From positions 41,495-105,494 of the forward strand of contig JAEMGR010000022.1 of NCBI GenBank assembly GCA_016458225.1: DNA of 64,000 nt, written 5' to 3'. The notes under the pieces were generated by a model. The model was not told where the DNA came from. It was given only the letters and a program-made list of their open reading frames with translations, and did not search any database. This stretch comes from Myxococcaceae bacterium JPH2. Its GTDB lineage: Bacteria; Myxococcota; Myxococcia; Myxococcales; Myxococcaceae. This document shows positions 8,441-16,611 of the stretch, one piece after another; within the stretch, counting starts at the first letter, position 1, and each line of letters opens with the position of its first letter. A program made the translations under genes and the position numbers.

Positions 8441-9529
8441 ATGCCAAACACCACGCAGCTCTTGTCTCCGTTTCGCCTCGGTCGCCTCGAATTGAAGAAC
8501 CGGATGGTGATGGCGCCCATGACGCGGGCCCGGGCGCTCGTCGACGGCAATGTGCCCAATCCCCTCGCGGCCTCGTACTACGTGCAGCGCGCCTCCGCGG
8601 GGCTCCTCGTCACCGAGGGCACCCAGGTCAGCCCGCAGGGCGTGGGGTACATCCGAACGCCCGGCATGCACACGGCCGCCCAGGTGGCGGGCTGGAGGCG
8701 CGTCACCGATGCCGTCCATGCGGCGGGCGGCGTCATCTTCGCGCAGCTCTGGCACGTCGGGCGTGTCTCGCATCCCGACTTCCATGGTGGGCAGTTGCCC
8801 GTGGCTCCCTCCGCGATTGGCTATGAAGGGGAGGCCTTCACGTTCGAAGGCAAGAAGCGCGTCGTGGTGCCGCGCGCGCTCGAGACGGAGGAGCTGCCCG
8901 GCGTGGTCGCGCAGTTCCGGCACGCGGCCGAGAACGCGCTGGCGGCGGGCTTCGATGGCGTCGAGCTGCATGGCAGCAATGGCTACCTGTTGGATCAATT
9001 CCTCCGCGACGGCTCCAACCAGCGCACGGATGCGTACGGCGGCAGCATCGAGAACCGGGCTCGCTTCCCGCTGGAGGTGACGCGCGCGGTGGTGGATGTC
9101 TGGGGGGCGGAGCGCGTGGGGTACCGGCTCGCGCCGCAGTCCTTCCCCTACGCGGGTGTATCGGATTCCACGCCCGCCGAGACGTTCACCCATATGGCGC
9201 GGGAGCTGGGCCGATTGGGACTCGGATATTTGCACGTGACGGAGATGGTCTCGGGCAAGGATGCCCCGAGCCCAGAGCAGCGCATCTCTCCGTTGATGCG
9301 CAAGGCCTTCCACGGCGCATACATCGTCAATGGCGGCTACGACGCCCAGGCCGGCGAGGCCGCGCTCGCGCGCGATGAGGCGGACCTCGTGGCGTATGGC
9401 GTGCCGTTCCTCGCCAATCCAGACCTGCCCGCGCGCTTCCGGGATGCAGCGCCGCTCAACACGCCGGATGCCGCCACGTTCTTCACGGGCGAGGAGAAAG
9501 GCTACACGGACTACGCGGCGCTGCGCTGA
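8441..9529 (+). CDS. Old yellow enzyme family alkene reductase (NADH:flavin oxidoreductase)
   Basis: A 362-aa FMN-dependent ene-reductase that uses NAD(P)H to reduce activated C=C bonds of enals, enones, quinones or nitro-compounds. Typical segments are SPFRLGRLELKNRMVMAPMT at the N-terminus, LWHVGRVSHPDF (about 105-116), the substrate-binding pair in VELHGSNGYLLDQFLRDGSN (His and Asn, about 175-195), RTDAYGGSIENRARFPLEV and the C-terminal phosphate loop around VNGGYDAQAG. Length and motifs match the NemA/XenA-type family. It faces a cupin-AraC gene across 34 bp, so the pair probably forms an inducible detoxification unit. The native substrate is unknown. Confidence 0.92.
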   Translation: MPNTTQLLSPFRLGRLELKNRMVMAPMTRARALVDGNVPNPLAASYYVQRASAGLLVTEGTQVSPQGVGYIRTPGMHTAAQVAGWRRVTDAVHAAGGVIFAQLWHVGRVSHPDFHGGQLPVAPSAIGYEGEAFTFEGKKRVVVPRALETEELPGVVAQFRHAAENALAAGFDGVELHGSNGYLLDQFLRDGSNQRTDAYGGSIENRARFPLEVTRAVVDVWGAERVGYRLAPQSFPYAGVSDSTPAETFTHMARELGRLGLGYLHVTEMVSGKDAPSPEQRISPLMRKAFHGAYIVNGGYDAQAGEAALARDEADLVAYGVPFLANPDLPARFRDAAPLNTPDAATFFTGEEKGYTDYAALR

Positions 9530-9535
9530 GCACGT

Positions 9536-9564
9536 GCCTGCCGTTCGTGCTGGAAACGGCAGGC
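9536..9564. terminator. Bidirectional hairpin terminator
   Basis: A perfect 10-bp stem, GCCTGCCGTT (9536-9545) with AACGGCAGGC (9555-9564), and a 9-nt loop, placed between the convergent ene-reductase and lipoprotein hydrolase genes. Confidence 0.7.
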
Positions 9565-9589
9565 CCGCTCGAAGCACGAGGCGAGACGT

Positions 9590-10474
9590 CTACTTCGCCT
9601 CGTTCAGGAACTCGTGGATCATGGCCGCGGTCAGCTCGGGCACGCGGCTCCCGGCCTTGTTGTCCCCGCTCTCGGCCGCCCTCATGTACCCGCCGTGGAT
9701 CGCGCCCGGGAAGAGCGCGAGCTGGGCATGGGGGAAGACACGCAGCATCTCGACGGCGTGCTCGGGGCGAATCACGTCCCCGTCCGCCGAGAGCACCAGG
9801 ACGGGGGCGGAGATGGCCCGGAGCGCGCCCTCATCCAGGTCCTTGAACGACATCATCATCGCGACCGTCTTGTGGAACTGCGACAGGAGTCCCGCCTCGC
9901 CCTGGGGCGAGACACGGAGGTACGCGTCGCGCAGGGCCTGGGGCATGACGTCGACGGTGGCGGTCGGGAAGCCTTCCCACATGTACGAATAGCACCCGTC
10001 ATGCTTGAAGAACGTCGACGCGAGGATGAGCGAGTGCACCAACGGACGGTGTCGCAGCGCGAGCTGCATGGCGATGACCCCGCCCGTGCTGAAGCCCAGG
10101 ATGTCCGCGTCCTGGACGTGGAGCTGCTGGAGCAGGGCCGCCGTGTCGTCGGCCATCTGCTCGAACGACAGCGGGCGGTCCACGTCCGCCGTGTGGCCGT
10201 GGGCTTGCTGCTCGACGGCGATGATCCGATGGTCCTGGGCCAGCATGGGAATCAGCCGTCCAAAGGACGTGTCGATGGTCGAGCCGCCGCCGTGCAGGAG
10301 CACCAACGGCCGGCCGGACGCGGGGCCATGGACCTCGTAGTACATGTTGAGCCCATGGACCTGCGCATAGGCCCCGGGGGACGTGCGGACGTGTCCTTCG
10401 GCGGAGGCGCAGCCCGTCGTCACCAGGGCGAGGAGGAGGGCGGAGAACAGCGGTGCCGCGAGGTTCGGTTTCAT
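9590..10474 (-). CDS. Alpha/beta hydrolase lipoprotein
   Basis: A 294-aa predicted lipoprotein (lipobox VTTGC, Cys at about residue 22) with a complete alpha/beta hydrolase fold. Visible parts are the oxyanion loop LVLLHGGGSTID (about 57-68), nucleophile elbow ILGFSTGGVIAMQ (Ser at about 129), acid VLSADGDVIRPEHA and histidine FPGAIHGG. It is built like its neighbour at 11652-12527 (both exported, both beginning with a VHGLNMYYEVHG / VNGMQMYYEVSG strand), so the two are probably paralogues flanking the ECF sigma gene. ATG 10474 is preferred over the upstream start at 10528 because the signal peptide begins there. Substrate unknown; esterase or peptidase activity is possible. Confidence 0.82.
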   Translation of the reverse strand: MKPNLAAPLFSALLLALVTTGCASAEGHVRTSPGAYAQVHGLNMYYEVHGPASGRPLVLLHGGGSTIDTSFGRLIPMLAQDHRIIAVEQQAHGHTADVDRPLSFEQMADDTAALLQQLHVQDADILGFSTGGVIAMQLALRHRPLVHSLILASTFFKHDGCYSYMWEGFPTATVDVMPQALRDAYLRVSPQGEAGLLSQFHKTVAMMMSFKDLDEGALRAISAPVLVLSADGDVIRPEHAVEMLRVFPHAQLALFPGAIHGGYMRAAESGDNKAGSRVPELTAAMIHEFLNEAK

Positions 10475-10535
10475 GCCCGAGAAACGGGCGAGGCCGCGTG
10501 AAGGATACGGGGCCTCGCGCTTTTTCATCGCCCCG

Positions 10536-11561
10536 TCACGTCACCTCGTCCGGCAGCTCGCAGCGTGCGGTGGGCCCGCAGGACTTCATGCTGAAGTAGC
10601 CATTGATGCGGAACGGCACGTCCAGCTCGCGGCACACCTCGGTGAGGATCTCCGGGGTGTAGAAGTAGTTGCGCAGGTGTGACACGAGCCCGCTCTCGTC
10701 GAACACGAGGCGCGTGACGGCGCGCACCGCCTCGCCGTCGTCGTGGGCGTACCAGGAGAGCAGGATGGGCTCGCCGCGATGGAGGCGGACCTCGCCGCGC
10801 GGGAGGGTGGGGTGGGCGCCGTGCCGGTAGCGCAGCTCGACGCCGCACAGGGCCGAGAGCTCCGCGAGCAGCTTGCTGCCGAACAGCATGCCCGGGAGCA
10901 CGCGTTGCCGGCCGACCTCGCGGCCGTATCCCGTGGAGGCGCCGACGACCTCGACGGTGGCGGTCTCCAGGAGCATGGCGGCGAGCCGGTCGATGTCTCG
11001 CGCATTGAAAGCCTCGCAGAAGGCATCGAGCCGACGGGCCGTCATCGGGGGGCCCTCGCTCGGCTCGGGCGCTTGGACGAGCTTGCCGCGCCCGCGATGG
11101 AGCGCCGCCTTGATGGCGCCCACCGTGGTGGACAGGGCCTCCGCGGTCTCCTCCAGGCTCAGGTCGAAGGCGTCCTTGAGCACCACGGCCGCGCGCTCCT
11201 GCGGTGACAGCTGGGAGAGCAATGTCCCCATGGCCTCGCGGGGAGCGCGTGGCTCCGGCGCCTCGGAGAACTCGGACACGGCGCCCGGAGACTCGCGCCT
11301 GCGTCGCTGCTGATCGATCCACAGGTTCGAGGCGACGCGGAACAACCAGGCGCGCGGGTTGGGCGGCGAATCGATGATGCACCCCAAGGTGGCGAACGCG
11401 CGCGCCATGGCGTCCTGGACCAGGTCCTCCGCGTCCCACGGCGTCCGCGTGAGGTGGCGGCAGTACCGGTACAGCTCGGGACGCAAGGGCTCATAGACGT
11501 CCAGGAAGCGGTGCCAGGAGCTGGCGATCGCCTGAGGCAGCGGCGGGGTGGAGTCGGTCAT
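10536..11561 (-). CDS. ECF RNA polymerase sigma factor with C-terminal SnoaL-like domain
   Basis: A 341-aa extracytoplasmic-function sigma factor. Region 2 is visible at about residues 27-95 (LYRYCRHLTRTPWDAEDLVQ, then NPRAWLFRVASNLWIDQQRR). Region 4 is at about 130-175 (LSPQERAAVVLKDAFDLSLE, then ALSTTVGAIKAALHRGRGKL). Residues about 190-341 form an NTF2/SnoaL-like domain ending in RNYFYTPEILTEVCRELDVP. In ECF families with such a tail (for example ECF41), the domain takes the place of a separate anti-sigma factor and tunes activity. No anti-sigma gene is adjacent, consistent with this. The genes on either side encode two exported alpha/beta hydrolases, with a YCII-domain gene close by, a frequent partner of such sigma factors. 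Confidence 0.87.
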   Translation of the reverse strand: MTDSTPPLPQAIASSWHRFLDVYEPLRPELYRYCRHLTRTPWDAEDLVQDAMARAFATLGCIIDSPPNPRAWLFRVASNLWIDQQRRRRESPGAVSEFSEAPEPRAPREAMGTLLSQLSPQERAAVVLKDAFDLSLEETAEALSTTVGAIKAALHRGRGKLVQAPEPSEGPPMTARRLDAFCEAFNARDIDRLAAMLLETATVEVVGASTGYGREVGRQRVLPGMLFGSKLLAELSALCGVELRYRHGAHPTLPRGEVRLHRGEPILLSWYAHDDGEAVRAVTRLVFDESGLVSHLRNYFYTPEILTEVCRELDVPFRINGYFSMKSCGPTARCELPDEVT

Positions 11562-11651
11562 GTCGGGAGACGCAGAGGGCCGGAGAAAGGATACGGCCCT
11601 CGCGTCAGACACGGACGATTTTCGGGCCGTGCTGCGCTGGGGCGCCCGCGG

Positions 11652-12527
11652 CTACTGCTCCGCGAGCATCCCCTTCGGCGCGGTGCCCTTCAGGAAGGGC
11701 TCGATGAAGGCAAGCAGCAGGTCGGGCTGCGCGATGATGGCGGCGTGCGACGTGGCCGGAAGCACGGCGAGGCGCGAGGAAGGCAGGGGCTTGCCCATGT
11801 CTCCCGCGCCACCACCCCCCAGGAGCCGGAGCATCGCCACGGAGTGCTCCAGGGTCGAGATGTCCGCGTCGCCCGTGATGATGAGCACCGGGGTCTTCAT
11901 CGCCTTGACTTGCTCGCCCCACGCCATGGGCTCTCTCTCGAGGGCAATCATCTTTCGGACCAGCTCCGGGAAGCCCTCCGGGTTGGCCGCGAGCTTTCGA
12001 TATTCCTTCGCGATGGGCATCTCCAGGAACATCTCCACCTTCATCTGCGAGAGGAAAGCCCTGAACTCGGGCTGCGTGCCCTCGATGTCGTAGGCGGCTG
12101 ACGCGACGGCCAGCTTGTTCACCTTCTCCGGGTGGCGAATGGCGAGCTGCAACGCCGCGATGGCTCCCATCGAGTATCCGAACACGTCTGCCTGCTGAAG
12201 CCCCACCGCGCTGATGAAGGCCGCCACGTCGTCCGCCAGGTTGGGAAAGGTGAGGGGCCGGTCGATGTCCGTGGTGCGGCCATGTCCCTGGAACTCGAGC
12301 GCGTAGACCTGATGTGTCTTGGCGAGCTTGGAGATGATGGCGCCCATCTGCGGGATGTTCATATAGGCGCCGTGCAGGACGACCAGCGGGTCACCCTTGC
12401 CGGAGACCTCGTAGTACATCTGCATGCCGTTCACGTTGACGCGCGCGCCCTTGGGTTTGGATTGGGCGCTGGCCGGGGCCGGAGCGACGAGCAGCAACAG
12501 CACGACGGCGAGAAGCGTGCGGAACAT
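11652..12527 (-). CDS. Secreted alpha/beta hydrolase
   Basis: A 291-aa protein with a cleavable signal peptide (MFRTLLAVVLLLLVAPAPAS, cut after about ASA) and a full alpha/beta hydrolase fold. Oxyanion loop PLVVLHGAYMN, nucleophile elbow VFGYSMGAIAALQ, acid VLIITGDADISTLEH and histidine LPATSHAAII are all present. An AAGGGAA ribosome site precedes ATG 12527. It resembles the lipoprotein hydrolase at 9590-10474 throughout. Together they flank the ECF sigma gene, all on the minus strand, with gaps of 61-90 bp that could allow co-transcription. Substrate unknown. Confidence 0.85.
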   Translation of the reverse strand: MFRTLLAVVLLLLVAPAPASAQSKPKGARVNVNGMQMYYEVSGKGDPLVVLHGAYMNIPQMGAIISKLAKTHQVYALEFQGHGRTTDIDRPLTFPNLADDVAAFISAVGLQQADVFGYSMGAIAALQLAIRHPEKVNKLAVASAAYDIEGTQPEFRAFLSQMKVEMFLEMPIAKEYRKLAANPEGFPELVRKMIALEREPMAWGEQVKAMKTPVLIITGDADISTLEHSVAMLRLLGGGGAGDMGKPLPSSRLAVLPATSHAAIIAQPDLLLAFIEPFLKGTAPKGMLAEQ

Positions 12528-12800
12528 GGAGTTTCCCTTCCTGGACCTTCGTCCGTTCGTCATCGAAGGAGAGGCGTCCTTCGCGCCGACGACGTATGGC
12601 GCGACGGAGGCGCGACACCTCCGTCGTTCAGCACGCCCGGCCCATTTTCGCGAGGCGCCCGGAGGCGGGAGTGTTCACTCCAACCCACTGGAATCACAGG
12701 GGGTTTTAGAAAATCGCAGGACCGTGTCGATCTGCTCCCCAAATCTTCGTTGCCTGATGGAAGGGCAGGAAATCTCCTGCCTCCGAACAAGGAGACGAAC

Positions 12801-13241
12801 ATGCGCGTGATGGTCATTGTGAAGGCGAGCCCGAACTCCGAGAAGGGCATCATGCCCAAGGAAGAGATGCTCGCGGCCATGGGCAAGTACAACGAGGAGC
12901 TGGTGAAGGCCGGCATCATGCTCGCCGGCGAAGGACTGCACCCCAGCAGCCGGGCCAAGCGGGTGGCCTTCGCGGATGGGAAGAAGCCGAAGGTCATCGA
13001 TGGGCCCTTCTCCGAGACGAAGGAGCTGATCGCCGGCTACTGGATGTGGCAGGTGCGGTCCATGGAGGAGGCGGTGGAGTGGGCGCGCCGCTGCCCGAAC
13101 CCGATGCCGGGAGAGGAGGGCATGCTGGAGCTTCGCCCGGTCTTCGAGGCGGAGGACTTCGGCAAGGAGTTCACCCCCGAGCTGCGCGCTCAGGAGGAGC
13201 GCCTGCGCGCGGAGCTGGAGCGCCAGCAGCAGTCCAAGTAG
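12801..13241 (+). CDS. YCII-related domain protein (DGPF family)
   Basis: A 146-aa cytoplasmic protein. It has the DGPF/YCII fold: strand RVMVIVKASPNSEKG, the helix YNEELVKAGIMLAGEGLHPS, the family signature VIDGPFSETKELIAGYWMWQ (about 73-92) and the second half SMEEAVEWARRCP...GMLELRPVFE. A charged helix (about 118-146) extends the C-terminus. Start 12801 has AAGGAG 7-12 bp upstream. YCII/DGPF proteins are typically encoded with ECF sigma factors of the SnoaL or SigI type, and one lies 1.2 kb away. Biochemical role unknown; a ferredoxin-like small-molecule enzyme or sensor is suspected. Confidence 0.88.
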   Translation: MRVMVIVKASPNSEKGIMPKEEMLAAMGKYNEELVKAGIMLAGEGLHPSSRAKRVAFADGKKPKVIDGPFSETKELIAGYWMWQVRSMEEAVEWARRCPNPMPGEEGMLELRPVFEAEDFGKEFTPELRAQEERLRAELERQQQSK

Positions 13242-13270
13242 CGCCCAGCCCTCGGCCTCGGTGGCGGAAC

Positions 13271-13298
13271 GCGTCCCCTCCTGTCGCTGGAGGGGCGC
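13271..13298. terminator. Bidirectional hairpin terminator
   Basis: CCCCTCC (13275-13281) pairs with GGAGGGG (13289-13295), with GCG/CGC extending the base. It lies between the convergent YCII and acyl-CoA synthetase genes. Confidence 0.6.
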
Positions 13299-13308
13299 GC
13301 CGCGCCGC

Positions 13309-15186
13309 TCAGTGCGCCGCTTCGGAGGCGCCGTACATCGATTCAATCAGCGCCGCGTGCTTCTGCACGACCGCGTGGCGCTTGACCTTCAGTGATGCCG
13401 TCAGCTCGCCGCCATCCACCGTGAACGGTCCGGGAGACACACGGAACGTCTTGATGCGCTCGAAGGACGCGAGGCTCGCGTTGGTCTCCGCGACCAGGCC
13501 CTCCAGGACGGTGGTGACTCGTGGGTGCGAGGGATCCGCGGGGAACCCCTCGCGGCGCGCCACCGTGGCGAGGATCTCCGTGTCGAGCGCGAACAGGGCC
13601 GTGCAGTAATTGCGACCCTCGCCAATCACGACGGCCTCCTGGACGATGGGGTGTTGCTTGAGCTGCGCCTCAATCTTCAGCGGCGCGATGTATTTGCCGC
13701 CGCTCGTCTTGAGCAGCTCCTTCTTCCGGCCGGTAATCCGGACGAACCCCTCCGCGTCGATGGAGCCCAGGTCTCCGGTGCGGAACCAGCCGTCCGCATC
13801 GAAGGCGTCCGCCGTGGCCTCCGGACGATTCAAGTAGCCTCGGGAGATATTGGGCCCGCGCGCCAGGAGTTCCCCATCGGGGGCCACCTTCAGTTCGCAG
13901 TGCTTGAAGGGTCTCCCCACGGTCCCGGGATGGACGTTGTCCTTGCGATTGACCGTCAAGCCCGGACATGTCTCCGTCAGTCCATACGCCTCCAGGATGT
14001 TCAGCCCCAGCGCGAGGAAGAACATCTGGACATCGACGCGAAGCGCCGCGGCTCCCGAGAGCAGGACCGAGGCATGGTCCAACCCCAGCCGTGCGCGCAG
14101 CTTCGACAGCACGAGGCGGTCCGCCAGGGCGCGCTGGGCCTCCAGCCAGATGGGCACCGAGCTGCCCGCGGCCCTGCGAGTCGCGACCTGCCGGCCCACG
14201 CCCAGGGCCCAGTCCATCAGCCATCGGCGCGGCCCGTGCTCGTTCTCGATGGCGCTCGCTACCTTCGCCATCATCTTCTCGAAGACGCGCGGAGCCGCCG
14301 GGAAGAAGCCCGGGCGCCCGGCGACGAGGTCCGCCGCCAGCGTGGGCACCGACGACATGACCAGCGGCGCGCCGAAGAACGGACCCGCGAACTCCACCAT
14401 GCGCCCGAAGGAGTGCGCGGCCGGGAGGAAGAGGAACAGGCCGTGCTCAATCACGGTGTCATCCATGAGCCCCGCTTCGGCGACGTCTTCGAGCATCGCC
14501 AGCATGTTGTCATGGGTTTGAATCACCGCCTTCGGTGCGCCCGTCGTTCCGGACGTGTACGTGAAGGTCGCGACGTGCTCGCGCCGAAGCAGGGACACCC
14601 TTCGACGCAGCTCCTGCTCCAAGGCGGCACGCTGGGAGCGACCTCGGGCCTCGAGTGTCTCCAGGCTTTCCCAATCATCCGCGGGAGCAAGCCCGGCGGG
14701 GTGGATGACCACCACCTTGGCTCGGACCTTGAGTTCGCCTGACGAGTACTGCCGCGCGTGGAACGTGAAACCCTGTCGAAAGGCTCGCACTTTCTCGAGC
14801 TGGCTTGCGTCATCGACGACGATGAGCTGCGCCGCGGTGTCCACGTGCATGTAGCCCACTTCTTCCGGCAGCAGGCTCGCGTAGACGGGGACCGTCTTGA
14901 GGCCCGCGCACAGGGCCGCGAAGTCGACGAGACACGACTCCATCGTGGTGTTGCCGACGATGGAGATGCACGCGCCATCCTCGAGCGCTCCGGCGCTCAA
15001 CAACCCCGCCGAGATGGCTTCGAGGCGCGGAGACGCCTCTGACCAGGGGACGTCGACATAGGTATCGCCCCGGCGCACCCGGAATGCGACGCGCTGCGGC
15101 GAAGCGCGCGCCCGGTCGAGAATCATCTGGGGGAGGGACGGGTGTGCATGGGCCACGAGGCCTCCGCTGTGGGAACGAGGTGTCAT
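13309..15186 (-). CDS. Long-chain fatty acyl-CoA synthetase (AMP-forming ligase)
   Basis: A 625-aa adenylate-forming enzyme that activates a fatty acid with ATP and loads it onto CoA. The AMP-binding P loop reads FTYTSGTTGAPKAVIQTHDN (about 208-227). Motif A5 appears as EAYGLTETCPGLTVN, and A7-A8 as GWFRTGDLGSIDAEGFVRIT followed by GRKKELLKTSGGKYIAP, with the hinge region and the catalytic lysine region near the C-terminus. Length fits the long-chain FadD-type family (FAA1-like, about 600 aa). It diverges from an AraC-type gene across about 70 bp. Substrate chain length cannot be told. It is adjacent to but apparently independent of the violacein cluster. Confidence 0.9.
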   Translation of the reverse strand: MTPRSHSGGLVAHAHPSLPQMILDRARASPQRVAFRVRRGDTYVDVPWSEASPRLEAISAGLLSAGALEDGACISIVGNTTMESCLVDFAALCAGLKTVPVYASLLPEEVGYMHVDTAAQLIVVDDASQLEKVRAFRQGFTFHARQYSSGELKVRAKVVVIHPAGLAPADDWESLETLEARGRSQRAALEQELRRRVSLLRREHVATFTYTSGTTGAPKAVIQTHDNMLAMLEDVAEAGLMDDTVIEHGLFLFLPAAHSFGRMVEFAGPFFGAPLVMSSVPTLAADLVAGRPGFFPAAPRVFEKMMAKVASAIENEHGPRRWLMDWALGVGRQVATRRAAGSSVPIWLEAQRALADRLVLSKLRARLGLDHASVLLSGAAALRVDVQMFFLALGLNILEAYGLTETCPGLTVNRKDNVHPGTVGRPFKHCELKVAPDGELLARGPNISRGYLNRPEATADAFDADGWFRTGDLGSIDAEGFVRITGRKKELLKTSGGKYIAPLKIEAQLKQHPIVQEAVVIGEGRNYCTALFALDTEILATVARREGFPADPSHPRVTTVLEGLVAETNASLASFERIKTFRVSPGPFTVDGGELTASLKVKRHAVVQKHAALIESMYGASEAAH

Positions 15187-15258
15187 CGGTAGGGATGGGG
15201 GCAGGGAGCGGCAGGGTTCAACGCATCAGGCTAAGTGCGGAGCTACCGCCCTGCTTGT

Positions 15259-16014
15259 ATGATTCTGCACATGCAGAGCCACTTGCTCCTGGGGGGCGGA
15301 AGGGCGTTGTACGTCGGCCGCTTCGATGTGCTGCCCAGGCATCGCTTCGCCGCCAACGCGGTGCTCGTGGGGCTCGATGACGCGTTCGCGCTCGTGGACG
15401 ACGATGGCCACGTCGAGCAGCACGAGGCCGCTTTCGTCCGGGGCTGGCAGTGGCATGCGCTCGACTTTCAGGGAGGCCGCGCCGCCGTGTTGTTCCTGGA
15501 GCCTGGCGCGGGAATCAGCGGTCGCATCGGCGCAGGCGTGTTGCGCGAAGCGGTCGAGGCCGCCCTGGCCGCGCGAAGGCCCGAACCCTGGACCGAACTC
15601 CTCCGGAACGCGCTCGGGCTCGGGCCGTGCCCGCTGGCGGTCGACACCCGCATCGCGCGGGTCGCCGAGTTTCTCGCCACCCCCGACGACGCGCCCGCGG
15701 ATGCGGTGACGCTGGCGCAGCGGGTGGGGGCCTCCCTGTCACTCGTCGAGCACCGATTCCGAGAGCAGTTCGGCGTTCCGATCGGCGCATTCCGAGCATG
15801 GCACCGGATGCAACTGGCCGCGGCGCTCGCACTCCGCGGCCAAAGCCTGACGGAGGTCGCGCACGCCGCGGGCTTCTACGACTCGGCCCATTTCTCGCGG
15901 CTGTTTCGAGGGATGTTCGGCTTGTCCCCCTCGAAGGTCTTCACCCATGGCCTCACGGGTGCTGTCTTCGAGTCGCGTGACGCCGAGGCGCGTCGCTGGT
16001 GCTCCTCATCGTGA
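15259..16014 (+). CDS. AraC-type helix-turn-helix regulator
   Basis: A 251-aa regulator. An N-terminal domain of about 120 residues (LLGGGRALYVGRFDVLPRH; DDDGHVEQHEAAFVRGWQWH) looks like a short cupin sensor. The C-terminal DNA-binding domain holds LAQRVGASLSLVEHRFREQF and LTEVAHAAGFYDSAHFSRLF. ATG 15259 is used; 15271 is an equally plausible start. Its last 62 bp overlap the 3' end of vioE on the other strand, which suggests vioE was inserted next to, and reads into, this older gene. It may control the divergent acyl-CoA synthetase gene. Nothing ties it to vio expression. Confidence 0.8.
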   Translation: MILHMQSHLLLGGGRALYVGRFDVLPRHRFAANAVLVGLDDAFALVDDDGHVEQHEAAFVRGWQWHALDFQGGRAAVLFLEPGAGISGRIGAGVLREAVEAALAARRPEPWTELLRNALGLGPCPLAVDTRIARVAEFLATPDDAPADAVTLAQRVGASLSLVEHRFREQFGVPIGAFRAWHRMQLAAALALRGQSLTEVAHAAGFYDSAHFSRLFRGMFGLSPSKVFTHGLTGAVFESRDAEARRWCSSS

Positions 16015-16576
16015 AGACACTCTCGGGAATGTCTCCGCTGTAGGCGTTGGGAAAGTCACGCACGGAGACGTGCTGGCTGTCGTTTCCGGAAACCATGCGG
16101 AGCAGCAGGTGGGTGCCGGCCTGGAGGTACAAGGTCAAGGGGGCCTTGTTCGGCCTGTCGACGGTCCAGGCATCCGCCAGTTGGCCCAGCACCGAGTCAC
16201 ACCCGGCATGGCGCGCATTCCCATCAATCAACACGGCGCGAGGCAGGAACAACTCACGGAACGACGACAGCTCATCCGGTAGCAGGGCCTCGCTCAAGGA
16301 ATCGCCGAGAGGGCCCGCCTTCTTCCAGTAGGCCATCTTCCGCTTGAGGCTCTGTCCACGCGCGACATCACCGACCTCCGACATCCAGAGCTTGTACCCC
16401 AGCTCTTTTTCGGGCCAGGGATTGAAGAGACCGTCGATTCGGCAGACATCGCGCGCGTAGTCGAACCAGCAGTAGCCGGAGGTGATCTGGTCGTCTCGCA
16501 GCATGGGCGACCAGTAGGAGACATATGCGCTGCTCCATTGAACTGGCAGGAGCGGCGGAGGGGGACGAGTTCGCAT
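15953..16576 (-). CDS. vioE: VioE, violacein biosynthesis indole-migration enzyme
   Basis: A 207-aa protein closely matching Chromobacterium VioE as I recall it: WSSAYVSYWSPML (about 14-26), ITSGYCWFDY, VCRIDGLFNPW (about 44-54), LWMSEVGD and VRDFPNAYSGDIPESVF. VioE is a cofactor-less enzyme with a LolA/LppX-like beta sheet. It turns the unstable imine dimer made by VioA and VioB into protodeoxyviolaceinic acid by a 1,2-indole shift, preventing loss to chromopyrrolic acid. The pocket residues I remember for the Chromobacterium enzyme (Tyr17, Ser19, Phe50, Asn51, Glu66) have equivalents one position later here. It is last in the vioABCE operon, 35 bp after vioC. About 12-15 extra C-terminal residues extend into the convergent araC-type gene, probably a readthrough tail created on insertion. 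Confidence 0.95.
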   Translation of the reverse strand: MRTRPPPPLLPVQWSSAYVSYWSPMLRDDQITSGYCWFDYARDVCRIDGLFNPWPEKELGYKLWMSEVGDVARGQSLKRKMAYWKKAGPLGDSLSEALLPDELSSFRELFLPRAVLIDGNARHAGCDSVLGQLADAWTVDRPNKAPLTLYLQAGTHLLLRMVSGNDSQHVSVRDFPNAYSGDIPESVFTMRSTSDAPRRHATRRQHP

Positions 16577-16590
16577 GACAGGGCCCTGTC
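16577..16590. repeat. Perfect 14-bp palindrome in the vioC-vioE gap
   Basis: GACAGGGCCCTGTC lies directly before the vioE start codon, inside the 35-bp spacer that occupies the position where vioD is found in Chromobacterium. It could be a recombination scar, an operator or an mRNA hairpin affecting vioE translation. GGAGAG, a possible ribosome site, lies just upstream of it on the coding strand. Confidence 0.7.
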
Positions 16591-16611
16591 TCTCCAGGTG
16601 ACGGTTCTCGG

